The position numbers and the translations under genes are program-made. The notes below the pieces were generated by a model that was not told the DNA's origin, ran no database searches, and saw only the letters and a list, made by a program, of their open reading frames with translations. A stretch of DNA of 64,000 bases, from positions 62,001-126,000 of the forward strand of contig NZ_FORM01000008.1 in assembly GCF_900114005.1 (NCBI RefSeq). Direction: 5' to 3'. Below, one piece after another: positions 1-9,448 of this stretch. How positions within the stretch are numbered: position 1 is the first letter of the stretch; the number at the start of each line of letters is the position of its first letter. This stretch comes from Olleya namhaensis (GTDB taxonomy: Bacteria; Bacteroidota; Bacteroidia; Flavobacteriales; Flavobacteriaceae).

Positions 1-1297
1 AGGAACTTACAGAAGAGACCGTTCTTCTACTCTACCAATAGAAAATAACACTTACGGATATTTTTCTGTAGCAAGTAGTTTAGTATTCTCTAAATTTATC
101 GATGCTGACTGGTTATCTTTTGGAAAACTTAGTGCCAACTATGCTGAAGTAGGATCTGACACTAACAACTATAATGTATTTAACACTTATGGTATTGGAA
201 CTCCGTTCTCAGGAACAGGAATTGCTTCAAACCCAGGATCTAAAAACAACTTAGAGCTTAAACCAGAAAGACAAGAAAACTACGAATTTGGTTTAGACAC
301 ACAATTCTTCAACAGAAGATTAGGTCTTAACGTATCTTACTACCATACTACCAACAGAGATCAAATTACAAGTGTACCAGTATCAAATGCAACAGGATAT
401 ACTTCAGTTTTATTAAATGCAGGTACAATGGAAAATAAAGGTTGGGAAGTACAATTAAGTGCTACACCAATTAAAACTGAAAACTTTAGCTGGGATGTTA
501 ATGTAAACTGGGCAAAAAACAAAAGTTTAGTTGTATCATTAGCTGATGGTATTGATAACTTACAGTTAGCTTCACCACAAGGAGGTATTTCAATAAATGC
601 AACACCAGGACAACCTTACGGAACAATTAGAGGTACAGACTTAGTATACAATGATGCGGGTCAACCAATCGTACAAGCAAATGGTTACTACGAGAGAAGT
701 GGAAGTAACGAAATTATTGGTGACATCAATCCAGAATGGACTGCAGGTTTAAACAATAGTTTTAACTACAAAAACTTCAACCTTAGCTTCTTAATCGATA
801 TGCAAAAAGGAGGAGATGTATTTTCTTTAGATACTTGGTATGGTTATGCAACAGGATTATATGACATTACAGCAGGAACTAACGACTTAGGAAACCCAGT
901 AAGAAACCCAGTTACAACTGGTGCTGATAGTGGTGGAGTTATTTTACCAGGTGTACAAGCTGACGGATCAGTAAACACAGTAAGAGCTAGCGCTAGTAAC
1001 TATGCAAACCCATGGGGTTATGCAAGAGCTGCAAATAGCCAACACATCTATGACGCTGGATTTATTAAATTAAGAGAAGCAAGTATTACTTATAAGTTTG
1101 ATGACAAAATTTTAAGCCAAGTTCCATTTACAGCAGCTTCAATTTCATTAATTGGAAGAAACTTATGGATCATTGATAAAAGTACTCCTTACGCAGATCC
1201 AGAAGCAGGATTAAGCTCAGGAAACATTCAAGGGTACCAATCAGGTTCTTACCCATCTATCAGAGAAATAGGTGCGTCATTAAAGTTACAGTTCTAA
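1..1297 (+). CDS. SusC/RagA-family TonB-linked outer-membrane protein, C-terminal part (5' end outside window)
   Basis: The reading frame is open from base 2 to the stop at 1295-1297, so this is the last ~430 residues of a longer protein. It has the alternating polar and aromatic strands of a TonB-dependent barrel and the usual SusC ending, a beta-strand closing in Leu-Gln-Phe at the C-terminus. The motif NPEWTAGLNNSFNYKNF is typical of late SusC barrel strands. A SusD-like gene follows after 12 bases, the standard SusC-SusD order, so the two should form one outer-membrane uptake complex with a SusD lid. The substrate cannot be read from this part. The internal ATG at 428 is not the real start. 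The family call is firm; the plug and carboxypeptidase-like N-terminal domains lie outside the window. Confidence 0.93.
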   Translation, partial: GTYRRDRSSTLPIENNTYGYFSVASSLVFSKFIDADWLSFGKLSANYAEVGSDTNNYNVFNTYGIGTPFSGTGIASNPGSKNNLELKPERQENYEFGLDTQFFNRRLGLNVSYYHTTNRDQITSVPVSNATGYTSVLLNAGTMENKGWEVQLSATPIKTENFSWDVNVNWAKNKSLVVSLADGIDNLQLASPQGGISINATPGQPYGTIRGTDLVYNDAGQPIVQANGYYERSGSNEIIGDINPEWTAGLNNSFNYKNFNLSFLIDMQKGGDVFSLDTWYGYATGLYDITAGTNDLGNPVRNPVTTGADSGGVILPGVQADGSVNTVRASASNYANPWGYARAANSQHIYDAGFIKLREASITYKFDDKILSQVPFTAASISLIGRNLWIIDKSTPYADPEAGLSSGNIQGYQSGSYPSIREIGASLKLQF

Positions 1298-1309
1298 AAA
1301 CAAAACATT

Positions 1310-2719
1310 ATGAAAAAAACATTTATAACAATATTATCAGTCGTAACATTGTTCGCTTGTCAATCAGACGAACAATATGAGGACTTAAATAGAGACCCTA
1401 AAAATCCAACGCAAGTTGATGCGGATTTTTTATACAACTCTGCTACAAAAAGTTTGTTTAATCAAATGACCAGTACTAACGTCAACAATAACGTATTTAG
1501 ATTATTAGGACAATACTGGACGGAAACAACCTATACTGACGAAAGTAACTACGACTTAGTTGGTCGTAATATTCCAGAAAGCCACTGGTCAGAAATGTAC
1601 AGAGATGTATTATTAGATTTACAAACAGCTAGAGCTCAATCTACATCTCCTGCAAGTATTGCACAAATAGATGTATTAGCTATCTACACTTGGCAACAAA
1701 TGGTAGATACATTTGGAGATATTCCTTACACGGATGCTTTAGGTTTATCAACGTTACCAAAATACGATGACGCTGAAACTATTTACCTAGATTTATTAGA
1801 TAGATTAAATGCTGCTATTCCTAATTTAGTAGGAACAGGATTTACTTCTGCTGACAAAATATACGGAGGTGACATGGTTGCTTGGAACAAATTTGCAAAT
1901 TCTTTAAAATTAAAATTAGGAATTCGTTTATCTGACTTCAATACAGCTTTATCTCAATCTACTGTAGAGTCTGCATATGCAGCGGGAGTATTTACTTCTA
2001 ATGCAGATAATGCATTATTAACTTACGAATCTGCTACACCTAATACAAATCCATTATGGGTTGACTTAGTGCAGTCAGGACGTACGGATTTTGTACCTGC
2101 TAACACTTTAGTAGATGTAATGAATACACTTGAAGACCCAAGAAGAATGACCTATTTTGATGAAAATATGGGTGCAGGAACTTACATTGGTGGAATATAC
2201 GGTGACAACAATACATTTGGTAACTATACTCATATCGTAGGATATGACGACGGTACATCTTTACACGACCCAACATTACCAGGTGTTTTATTAGACTTTT
2301 CTGAAGTATCTTTTTACTTAGCAGAAGCTGGTCATAGAGCATGGAATGTAGGTGGTACTGCTGATCAACACTATACAAATGGTATCACAGCATCTTTTGA
2401 TTACTGGGGAGCTGCAGACTTAGCAACTTACTTAGCTGATCCAGCTGTTGCTTACGCTACTGCTGCAGGTGACTGGAGACAAAAAATTGGTACTCAGTTC
2501 TGGTTAGCAATGTACAACAGAGGATTTGAAGGATGGACTGTTTGGAGAAAATATGACAATCCAACATTTAACCTTCCTGTCGTAACTTCTAATCCTGTTC
2601 CAACAAGATACACGTATCCTGTAAACGAACAAAACTTGAACGAAACAAACTGGTCTGCTGCTTCTGCTGCAATTGGTGGAGATAGTCAAACAACTAAAAT
2701 ATTCTGGGATGTAAACTAA
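1310..2719 (+). CDS. SusD/RagB-family nutrient-binding lipoprotein (SusD-like_2 type)
   Basis: The 469-residue protein starts with a short lipoprotein signal (lipobox VTLFAC, Cys17) followed by the sequence EDLNRDPKNPTQVDADFLY. That Asn-x-Asp-Pro-x-x-Pro pattern at the mature N-terminus is typical of the SusD-like_2 subfamily. The helical TPR-like body includes YTWQQMVDTFGDIPYTDAL, also a subfamily signature. It is predicted to sit on the outer leaflet as the ligand-binding lid over the SusC barrel encoded 12 bases upstream, with which it must be co-transcribed. A strong terminator follows. This subfamily is less clearly tied to glycans than classical SusD, so peptides or other oligomers are possible substrates. 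Confidence 0.93.
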   Translation: MKKTFITILSVVTLFACQSDEQYEDLNRDPKNPTQVDADFLYNSATKSLFNQMTSTNVNNNVFRLLGQYWTETTYTDESNYDLVGRNIPESHWSEMYRDVLLDLQTARAQSTSPASIAQIDVLAIYTWQQMVDTFGDIPYTDALGLSTLPKYDDAETIYLDLLDRLNAAIPNLVGTGFTSADKIYGGDMVAWNKFANSLKLKLGIRLSDFNTALSQSTVESAYAAGVFTSNADNALLTYESATPNTNPLWVDLVQSGRTDFVPANTLVDVMNTLEDPRRMTYFDENMGAGTYIGGIYGDNNTFGNYTHIVGYDDGTSLHDPTLPGVLLDFSEVSFYLAEAGHRAWNVGGTADQHYTNGITASFDYWGAADLATYLADPAVAYATAAGDWRQKIGTQFWLAMYNRGFEGWTVWRKYDNPTFNLPVVTSNPVPTRYTYPVNEQNLNETNWSAASAAIGGDSQTTKIFWDVN

Positions 2720-2740
2720 ACATTCCTAAAACATATTTAA

Positions 2741-2775
2741 AAGCCTCATAAGTTAATCTTATGAGGCTTTTTTTA
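2741..2775 (+). terminator. Rho-independent terminator after the first SusC/SusD pair
   Basis: A perfect 12-bp inverted repeat (AAGCCTCATAAG, loop TTAAT, CTTATGAGGCTT) runs from 2741 to 2769 and is followed by a T run. It lies 22 bases after the SusD stop codon and separates the first SusC/SusD pair from the second. Confidence 0.9.
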
Positions 2776-3087
2776 TTCAATTAAATTAAAAATAAAAACA
2801 TCATAAAAATTGTAGGAAAAATATTTAATATAATCTTAACATTAGCATGGGTAACACAATTGAAAAAGTAATTTAAGTATAAAAACCTTTAACATATTAT
2901 TAGCATTACTAGTTCACTATCAAATTATTAGGACAAAACAACGGAATACGCACAATAGAAATGCCACAACAAAAAAGCATACATTCCAATATAGCAAGAC
3001 AACAAACCTCCTATTGAATATATGCAAACACATTGCTCAAATCCTTGCATTATTCACTTATCTAAAACAAATATTATGATAAAAAAG
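2776..3087. other. AT-rich intergenic leader between the two SusC/SusD pairs
   Basis: This is the main part of a 427-base gap. It holds no open frame longer than about 18 codons, no tRNA and no clear repeat. Its likely role is as upstream control DNA for the second SusC/SusD operon. I saw no anti-sigma/ECF pair or hybrid two-component regulator next to it, so the regulator is probably elsewhere. Confidence 0.5.
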
Positions 3088-3118
3088 TTGTTTTATTAAG
3101 TTTTTATTATGATTTTTG
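3088..3118 (+). promoter_or_regulatory. Candidate Bacteroidota promoter for the second SusC/SusD operon
   Basis: TTG at 3088-3090 is followed after 20 bases by GATTTTTG (3111-3118), a 7-of-8 match to the -7 consensus TAnnTTTG. The spacing fits the known Bacteroidota -33/-7 arrangement. The start codon lies 28 bases downstream. Confidence 0.45.
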
Positions 3119-3146
3119 GCTCAGACTAATTCAAATAAAAATAAAA

Positions 3147-6100
3147 ATGAAAACAAAGTTTAGTGGAATTTTAACGCTATTTCTAGCGTTTGTTGTGCAA
3201 ATAACGTTTGCACAAGACAAAACAGTTTCAGGAGTTGTTTCTGACGAAAATGGTATACCATTGACGTCTGCTACAGTATTAGTAGTTGGAACTTCAAATG
3301 GAACATCAACAGATTTTGATGGTAATTACTCAATAAAGACTAAGGTCGGAGATAAATTACAATTCAGCTATGTTGGTTATGGTAACAAAGAAGTTACAGT
3401 TGGTGGTGCTAACACTATCAACATGACCTTAGCTCCTGATAACGCTTTAGACGAAGTTGTTATTACAGGTTTTGGTTCTAAGAAAAGAGATCAGTTAACA
3501 TCTGCAGTAACAACTTTATCTGCCGATGATATCACAAAACTATCTCCTTCAACTTCAATTGACAACATGCTTCAAGGTGTTGCTCCTGGTGTACAGGTAG
3601 TAGCAGGAAACGGTAAGCCAGGTCAAACTGCATTTGTAAGGATACGTGGTGTAGGTTCAATTAATGCTTCAAGTGCGCCTTTATACGTAATTGATGGTAT
3701 AATTGCTCCAGATCTAAATTCTGTAAACCCAGGAGACATTGAAACAATGTCTATCCTTAAAGATGCTGCAACAGCGTCTCTTTACGGTTCTAGAGCTGCC
3801 AATGGTGTAGTAATCATTAAAACTAAAACTGGAAACAAAAATAGAGATGCTAGAGTATCTATCAGCTCAAGAGTTGGTTATGGTCAAAGAATAGCTGACA
3901 ATTTTGAAATGATGAATGCTGCTCAAAAAATCCAGTATGAAAGAGAATTATCAGCTTTAGGTATTGGAAATGCAACTGCCCTTCCAGGAGCGCAAGTGTC
4001 TACTCAAGAAGAATATGACTTTTTAATAGCACGTGACACAGACTGGGAAGATGAGTTATTAAGAAACTCTTACATACAAAACAATTCTATATCAATAGAT
4101 GGTGGTACAGAAAAGTCATCTTACTTTGTAAGTTTTGCACATGATAGAAATACTGGTATTATACAAAGTATTAATGGTTTTGAAAGATTAAGTGGTAGAT
4201 TAAATTTAAATGTTCAAGCTAAAGATTGGTTACAAGTAAGCACTAATGTTAGTATTACAGGTACTTCTAGTGATGAGCCAAGAGATAGAAACAATGTTCA
4301 GAATCCTTTTAGAGCGATGTATGACTATAACCCATACGAAACAAAGTTTTTATTAGATGACGATAACAACCAAGTTTTAGATGGTGCTGGAAATCCTATT
4401 TTCAACCCTACTAGAGCTGGTTTCCCTATTTCTGAAGCTTTAATAAACAATCCAGAGTCAGATAATACGTTATTTATAATTGGAGGTATTAGTGCTATAG
4501 CTAACCTTTCTGACAAATGGACAAACACTTTTAAAGTAGGTGCTACAAATACAGCGTATAGAAGAGAGTATTTCTTAAAGCCAGGATCTGTCTTAGACGG
4601 ATTTGTAGGAGATGCTGACAACCCTGGTAGTAAAACTGACAGTGGATCTAATGAATTAGACCTTACAGTGACTAACTTATTAAATTACAGTACTACAATC
4701 GGAGATAAACATAATGTATCATTAACAGGTTTATTTGAGTTCAACAAAAGAACATTTAGAAACTACAGTTTATCAAGTGATGGATTTAGTAATGATTTTC
4801 AAAGTGTACAAGCAGTTGCAACAATTCCAACAGCAGCTTCTACAAACTTATTTACAAGATCTCTATTAGGTTACGGAGGTTTCTTAGACTATGACTATGA
4901 CAGTAAATATTTAGCTACTGCTTCTATTAGAAGAGATGGTTCTTCTACTTTTGGTATCAATAACCGTTACGGTGTATTCTGGTCAGGAAGTTTAGCTTGG
5001 AATTTATCTAAAGAAAATTTCTTAGCTGATAGTGATATAGTAGACGAATTAAAATTAAGAGCATCAGCTGGTACTTCAGGTAACAGTAATGGATTAGCTT
5101 CTTATGCATCAGTAGCAACATTAGACTTTGGAAGTTTAAACGGTGCTTCTACAGCTATTCCTACAGATAACGGAAACTCAGACTTAGGGTTTGAGAAAAA
5201 CTACATCTGGGGTGTTGGGGTTGAATTTGCAGGTTTTGATAGACGTATTAGAGGTGTAATTGACTACTACGAAAGAACAACTTCTGATTTATTATTAAAT
5301 GCGCCATTATCTAGTTTAGGTGGAGAACCAGATGGTTCAATTTTTAGTAACATTGGAGAAATGACAAATAAAGGTTTAGAATTAGAACTTTCAGCAGACA
5401 TCATTAGAGCTGAAGATTTTGGTGACTTTACATTAACTGTTGGTGGTAACATTGCATTTTTAGATAATGAAGTAACTAAATTAGTAAGTTCTTCAACAGA
5501 TCCAAACGGAGCAGATATTTTACTTACTACTAATGGAGATAATAACATCGTCCGTGTAGGAGAAGAAATTTACACGTATTACTTAGTACGTTATGCTGGA
5601 GTTAATCCTGCTAACGGTGAGCCTCTTTTCTACGATATAGACGGTAACATAACTAACCAATATAGCGCAGATGATGCAGTAGTATTAGATGGAAAGTCTC
5701 CAATAGCTAAATTTGATGGAGGTGCAAACCTAAACATGACTTATAAAGGTTTTGACTTTACAGCAGATTTATACTACAAAGTTGGTAACTACATTCAAAA
5801 CTACTTAGAAGGTAACATGTTAAGTAATGGTACGGGAGTAGATTCAAATCAAAGAGTTGATGCATTTAACTACTGGAAAAACCCAGGAGATACTAATGTA
5901 TTACCAAGCCCTTTATTTGGTAACGAAGCAGGTAACACATCTGATAGATTATTACAAAAAGGAGACTACGTAAGATTAAGAAACTTAACGATTGGATATA
6001 CTTTACCAAGTAAATTTACTGAAACATTAAATATTAGTTCTTTAAGATTGTTTTTACAAGGTCAAAACCTATGGACTTACGCACCACACTTTAATGGAGA

Positions 6101-6218
6101 TCCAGAAGTTGGTATTGGTTCAGGTGAAACTGATACTAGTGTTAATTTTGGTAACTACAACCTTTACAGTTACCCACAAACTCAGTCTTTACAGATGGGT
6201 GTTGAATTAAAATTTTAA
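3147..6218 (+). CDS. SusC/RagA-family TonB-dependent outer-membrane transporter
   Basis: This is a full-length 1023-residue SusC-type protein. Residues 1-22 form a Sec signal peptide (cleavage before Gln23). Residues ~26-95 are a carboxypeptidase-regulatory-like beta domain (VSGVVSDENGIPLTSATV). DEVVITGFG at 102-110 matches the TonB-box/linker signature, and residues ~115-225 form the plug, including IETMSILKDAATASLYGSRA. A beta-barrel with SusC-type repeats follows to a C-terminal Phe. It imports ligands through the outer membrane using TonB energy together with the SusD encoded 10 bases downstream. It differs in sequence from the partial SusC at the window start, so the two pairs probably serve different substrates. 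Confidence 0.96.
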   Translation: MKTKFSGILTLFLAFVVQITFAQDKTVSGVVSDENGIPLTSATVLVVGTSNGTSTDFDGNYSIKTKVGDKLQFSYVGYGNKEVTVGGANTINMTLAPDNALDEVVITGFGSKKRDQLTSAVTTLSADDITKLSPSTSIDNMLQGVAPGVQVVAGNGKPGQTAFVRIRGVGSINASSAPLYVIDGIIAPDLNSVNPGDIETMSILKDAATASLYGSRAANGVVIIKTKTGNKNRDARVSISSRVGYGQRIADNFEMMNAAQKIQYERELSALGIGNATALPGAQVSTQEEYDFLIARDTDWEDELLRNSYIQNNSISIDGGTEKSSYFVSFAHDRNTGIIQSINGFERLSGRLNLNVQAKDWLQVSTNVSITGTSSDEPRDRNNVQNPFRAMYDYNPYETKFLLDDDNNQVLDGAGNPIFNPTRAGFPISEALINNPESDNTLFIIGGISAIANLSDKWTNTFKVGATNTAYRREYFLKPGSVLDGFVGDADNPGSKTDSGSNELDLTVTNLLNYSTTIGDKHNVSLTGLFEFNKRTFRNYSLSSDGFSNDFQSVQAVATIPTAASTNLFTRSLLGYGGFLDYDYDSKYLATASIRRDGSSTFGINNRYGVFWSGSLAWNLSKENFLADSDIVDELKLRASAGTSGNSNGLASYASVATLDFGSLNGASTAIPTDNGNSDLGFEKNYIWGVGVEFAGFDRRIRGVIDYYERTTSDLLLNAPLSSLGGEPDGSIFSNIGEMTNKGLELELSADIIRAEDFGDFTLTVGGNIAFLDNEVTKLVSSSTDPNGADILLTTNGDNNIVRVGEEIYTYYLVRYAGVNPANGEPLFYDIDGNITNQYSADDAVVLDGKSPIAKFDGGANLNMTYKGFDFTADLYYKVGNYIQNYLEGNMLSNGTGVDSNQRVDAFNYWKNPGDTNVLPSPLFGNEAGNTSDRLLQKGDYVRLRNLTIGYTLPSKFTETLNISSLRLFLQGQNLWTYAPHFNGDPEVGIGSGETDTSVNFGNYNLYSYPQTQSLQMGVELKF

Positions 6219-6228
6219 AAAAAAAATT

Positions 6229-7662
6229 ATGAAAAACATATTTAAAACAATAATATTAGTTTTTGGTATATTACTTTTTAATTCTTGCGAGGATGAATTA
6301 GATCAATTACCAAACGACTCTGTTTCGCCAGACACTTTCTATAATAATATAGGAGAGTTCGAATCAGCAATGAGAGGAGTATACTCTGGTTTCTTAAGTG
6401 GAAACTACTATGGAGGTCAATTTTTAGCTTTACCGGACATTTTAACGGATAATGTAATAATTGCTCAAGAAGGAAGATTAAGTAATAGACTATTTTTCGA
6501 ATGGAGACATGCTCCAAACCTTGCTTACAGTTTTATGTACGCGCCTTATGTTGTTACTAACAGAGCTAATTTAATTTTATCTAATATAGATAATTTACCA
6601 GCTGGACCAGAAAGAAGTAATATAGAAGCAGAAGCAAGAGCAGCTAGAGCATTAGCTCTATTTGACTTAGTGAGAGTGTTTTCAGAAATTCCAACTCAAT
6701 CAGCAGGAGCTTCTCAAACATTAGGTATGCCTATAATTACATCTACAGATCCTACAATACAAGTATTAAGACCTACAGTAGAGACGTCTTACGACTTTAT
6801 TATTAGTGAATTAGAAGCTGTAAAAGCAACAATTAATGCAGACAATGGATCTGGTAGATTTAATAAAAATGCTGTAAATGGTTTATTATCAAGAGCATAT
6901 TTATATAACGGTGACTATTTAAATGCAATTACTGCTGCTAATGATGTTACAACAAGTGTTGCAACTAGCGCAAATTTCCCTGCTGTTTGGACAGACGGAA
7001 GTGAAGATGGTGTAATATTTAAAATAAATCAAGATAGAATCTTAGATGGTGTAAGTATAGGAACATCATGGAGTCAATCTAACGCTGGAGCAATTGTACC
7101 AGAATACGTATTATCTTTTGAACTTGCTAATTTATATGCTAGTACAGACGTTAGAAAATCATCTGGTGCTTATACACAAATACAAGCAGATGCTTCTGGA
7201 AACTTATATAATTCAATCACAAAAATGTTTGGTGAGTCTGGACAAAATAATGGTGTTGTAGACGCAAAAGTAATTAGAGCTGCAGAGGTACAACTTAACA
7301 AAGCAGAAGCGCATGCAATGCTAGGACAGTTTACGGAAGCTTTAACTGCTTTAGACGTGGTAAGAATGAACAGATATTCAGGATTTATTAGTCCTTCTGA
7401 AACTGGAGCAGCCTTATTAGATGCAATTAAATTAGAAAGAAGATTAGAGCTATTCGCTGAAGGTCATAGATTATTTGATCTTAAAAGATGGAATGAAGGT
7501 GTTGTAAGAAGTGCAACAGATGGTGACTTTTTTGATGGAACAGGAACACCAGTTCCAAGTACTTTCACAACATTGCCTGCAGGTAGCCACTTATTCCAAT
7601 TTCCAATACCTCAAACTGAAATAAATGCTTTCCCTGAATTCCAACAGAACCCAGGATATTAA
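6229..7662 (+). CDS. SusD/RagB-family nutrient-uptake outer-membrane lipoprotein
   Basis: The 477-residue protein starts with a lipoprotein signal ending in the lipobox LLFNSC (Cys20). It then shows the classical SusD N-terminal motif LDQLPNDSVSPDTFYNN. The C-terminal SusD domain contains IKLERRLELFAEGHRLFDLKRW, a very recognisable RagB/SusD signature (residues ~400-425). It should be the lid of the SusC transporter encoded 10 bases upstream. It belongs to the classical SusD branch, unlike the SusD-like_2 protein of the first pair, so the two pairs are not a recent duplication. Two lipoprotein genes follow at 21-base spacings and are probably in the same operon. Confidence 0.95.
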   Translation: MKNIFKTIILVFGILLFNSCEDELDQLPNDSVSPDTFYNNIGEFESAMRGVYSGFLSGNYYGGQFLALPDILTDNVIIAQEGRLSNRLFFEWRHAPNLAYSFMYAPYVVTNRANLILSNIDNLPAGPERSNIEAEARAARALALFDLVRVFSEIPTQSAGASQTLGMPIITSTDPTIQVLRPTVETSYDFIISELEAVKATINADNGSGRFNKNAVNGLLSRAYLYNGDYLNAITAANDVTTSVATSANFPAVWTDGSEDGVIFKINQDRILDGVSIGTSWSQSNAGAIVPEYVLSFELANLYASTDVRKSSGAYTQIQADASGNLYNSITKMFGESGQNNGVVDAKVIRAAEVQLNKAEAHAMLGQFTEALTALDVVRMNRYSGFISPSETGAALLDAIKLERRLELFAEGHRLFDLKRWNEGVVRSATDGDFFDGTGTPVPSTFTTLPAGSHLFQFPIPQTEINAFPEFQQNPGY

Positions 7663-7683
7663 TTTATAAAACATAAAATAAAA

Positions 7684-8493
7684 ATGAAAAAAATAATATT
7701 TCTTTTAGCCATAACGCTAGGTATGTTCTCTTGTGAAGAGGATGGTGCTTTAGATAACGAAGTAGACAACTACTCTGGGCCTGATGTAACTTATTTTACA
7801 GATGGTGCAAGTGGATCATATTTTGTAACACCTGCTGAAGAACCAGCAACAATACAGATTGGTTCTACCACAACAAGTGCTTCAGATAGAACATTTACAG
7901 TAGTAGTAGATGCTGCATCAACAGCTACTTCAGGTGTTGACTACAGTTTAGCAACAACTTCAGTAACTATTCCTGCTAACGAATATTTTGCAGAAATTGA
8001 TGTTCAAGGTATCTTTGCTGGTGTAACACCAGAAGGAACTAACTTATTACTTTCATTAGAAGGTAATGGACCAATTGAAGCTACTTACAACCTTAGCATA
8101 ATCCAATTATGTGAGTCTGATTTAGCTGGTATGTATAGTGTAACTACAACTTACGGGTACCATGATTTCTTACCAACTTTTTCTACAAACACACAGGATG
8201 TAGAAATTATGGAAGTTGATGATGCTACTTACTTTATCCAAGATTTTTCAGGTGGATTATATGACGGCGGACCTTATTCAGCTCCTTATGGTACTGGACC
8301 AGATAGTTTTGACGTAACATTTACCGAAAACTGTGGAACAATTGCTTGGGAAAACCAATCAGACCCATGGGGTTCTGTTGTTCAACAACCAGGTACTACT
8401 AGTACTGTAGATTTTGATTCAGGTGTTATTACAATATCTTGGTTCTGTAATGGATATGGTGAAAACGGAGTTTCTGTTTACACACCTCTTTAA
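7684..8493 (+). CDS. Beta-rich SPII lipoprotein of a SusC/SusD operon, Calx-beta-like
   Basis: The 269-residue protein has a short signal with lipobox LGMFSC (Cys17), so it is a lipoprotein. Residues ~40-140 look like a Calx-beta-type immunoglobulin-like fold: a strand pattern with TSGVDYSLATTSVTIPANEY and a closing strand that ends near LSIIQLC. The C-terminal half is a second beta-rich region beginning GMYSVTTTYGYHDFLPTF. It lies 21 bases after the SusD and 21 before a related lipoprotein, which puts it in the SusE/SusF position as a likely surface ligand-binding accessory. No catalytic motif is visible. The exact function is unknown. Confidence 0.8.
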   Translation: MKKIIFLLAITLGMFSCEEDGALDNEVDNYSGPDVTYFTDGASGSYFVTPAEEPATIQIGSTTTSASDRTFTVVVDAASTATSGVDYSLATTSVTIPANEYFAEIDVQGIFAGVTPEGTNLLLSLEGNGPIEATYNLSIIQLCESDLAGMYSVTTTYGYHDFLPTFSTNTQDVEIMEVDDATYFIQDFSGGLYDGGPYSAPYGTGPDSFDVTFTENCGTIAWENQSDPWGSVVQQPGTTSTVDFDSGVITISWFCNGYGENGVSVYTPL

Positions 8494-8514
8494 TAATTTT
8501 AAACTGATAAAAAA

Positions 8515-9339
8515 ATGAAAAACTTAAAAAATATTTTATATCTGTTTATGGTTGCAGCAGTAGTTACTTCTTGTAACAGGGACGTGGCGGACATAAATTT
8601 TAACAATATCCCAAACACTCTGTACTTTGCTAGTGATAGTGGGACGCTTTTAGTCGAAGACGGAGCATCTAACATGTTTAATGTACCTGTTTCTGCTACA
8701 GCTGTAGCAACTGCAGATACGCCTTATACAATGTCAATAGATGCATCATCTACAGCTGTTGAAGGTGTAGATTTTGAAATAACAACAACAAACACTGTAT
8801 TACCTACTGGAGATATAGTAACCTCTTACAGTATTGTAGCAGATTTTGATAATGCAGCCACAGAAGGAAAAACGGTAGTTTTTAATCTTACCAGTGATGC
8901 TAGTCAAGTTGCAGATTCAGACCAATATACTTTAAGCTTAATCAAGTTATGTCCGATTAATGCGCCTTTTACAGGAACATACACATTATCGACTGTATCA
9001 AATGGAATATTTGATTCACCAACATTTGGAGATGGTGTATACGAAGTAACAGTAGGAGCAACACCAACAGATAGAGTATTTACAAGTCAAGTATATCCAG
9101 GTTTAGGATCTTTTGGTGACGTAGAATTCAAGTTTAGCCTTATTTGTGGTAATGTAGTCGTACCAACTCTTCAAGAGACTGGCGTAGGTTGTGGAGGTAG
9201 TACAACACTAGGACCTGCAGCTACATTTGGTCAATTTGACGGTGATGACGATACTGTTATCCAAGTTATTTACATAGATGATGAAGCATCTCAATGTGTA
9301 GATGCAGTTACAGCTGAATTTACATTAACTAAAATGTAA
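8515..9339 (+). CDS. Beta-rich SPII lipoprotein, paralogue of the preceding gene product
   Basis: The 274-residue protein has a lipobox-like VVTSC (Cys20). Its architecture matches its neighbour: a Calx-beta-like N-terminal domain (STAVEGVDFEITTTNTVL), a strand ending in LSLIKLC, and a C-terminal region starting GTYTLSTVSNGIFDSPTF. The shared LS-x-I-x-LC and GxYxxxT...GxxDxxPTF patterns indicate paralogy within the operon. It is probably a cell-surface accessory to the SusC/SusD complex. A strong terminator directly after it ends the operon. No enzyme motif was seen. Confidence 0.8.
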   Translation: MKNLKNILYLFMVAAVVTSCNRDVADINFNNIPNTLYFASDSGTLLVEDGASNMFNVPVSATAVATADTPYTMSIDASSTAVEGVDFEITTTNTVLPTGDIVTSYSIVADFDNAATEGKTVVFNLTSDASQVADSDQYTLSLIKLCPINAPFTGTYTLSTVSNGIFDSPTFGDGVYEVTVGATPTDRVFTSQVYPGLGSFGDVEFKFSLICGNVVVPTLQETGVGCGGSTTLGPAATFGQFDGDDDTVIQVIYIDDEASQCVDAVTAEFTLTKM

Positions 9340-9356
9340 AATTTACATATACTATT

Positions 9357-9391
9357 AAAAGCCTTTGGTATTTACCAAAGGCTTTTTTTTT
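9357..9391 (+). terminator. Rho-independent terminator after the second SusC/SusD operon
   Basis: The stem AGCCTTTGGTA / TACCAAAGGCT (9360-9370 with 9373-9383) is followed by nine T residues. It lies 20 bases after the stop of the last lipoprotein gene and separates the operon from the peptidase gene. Confidence 0.9.
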
Positions 9392-9423
9392 GTTAAAAAA
9401 AATAAATTATGACCTAAATATTT

Positions 9424-9431
9424 TATATTTG
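9424..9431 (+). promoter_or_regulatory. -7 promoter box for the S8 peptidase gene
   Basis: TATATTTG is an exact match to the Bacteroidota -7 consensus TAnnTTTG, 17 bases before the ATG at 9449. No convincing -33 TTG lies at the usual ~20-base distance. With the terminator just upstream, it argues that the peptidase gene is its own transcription unit. Confidence 0.5.
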
Positions 9432-9448
9432 TTTAAAGAAAAATTTTT

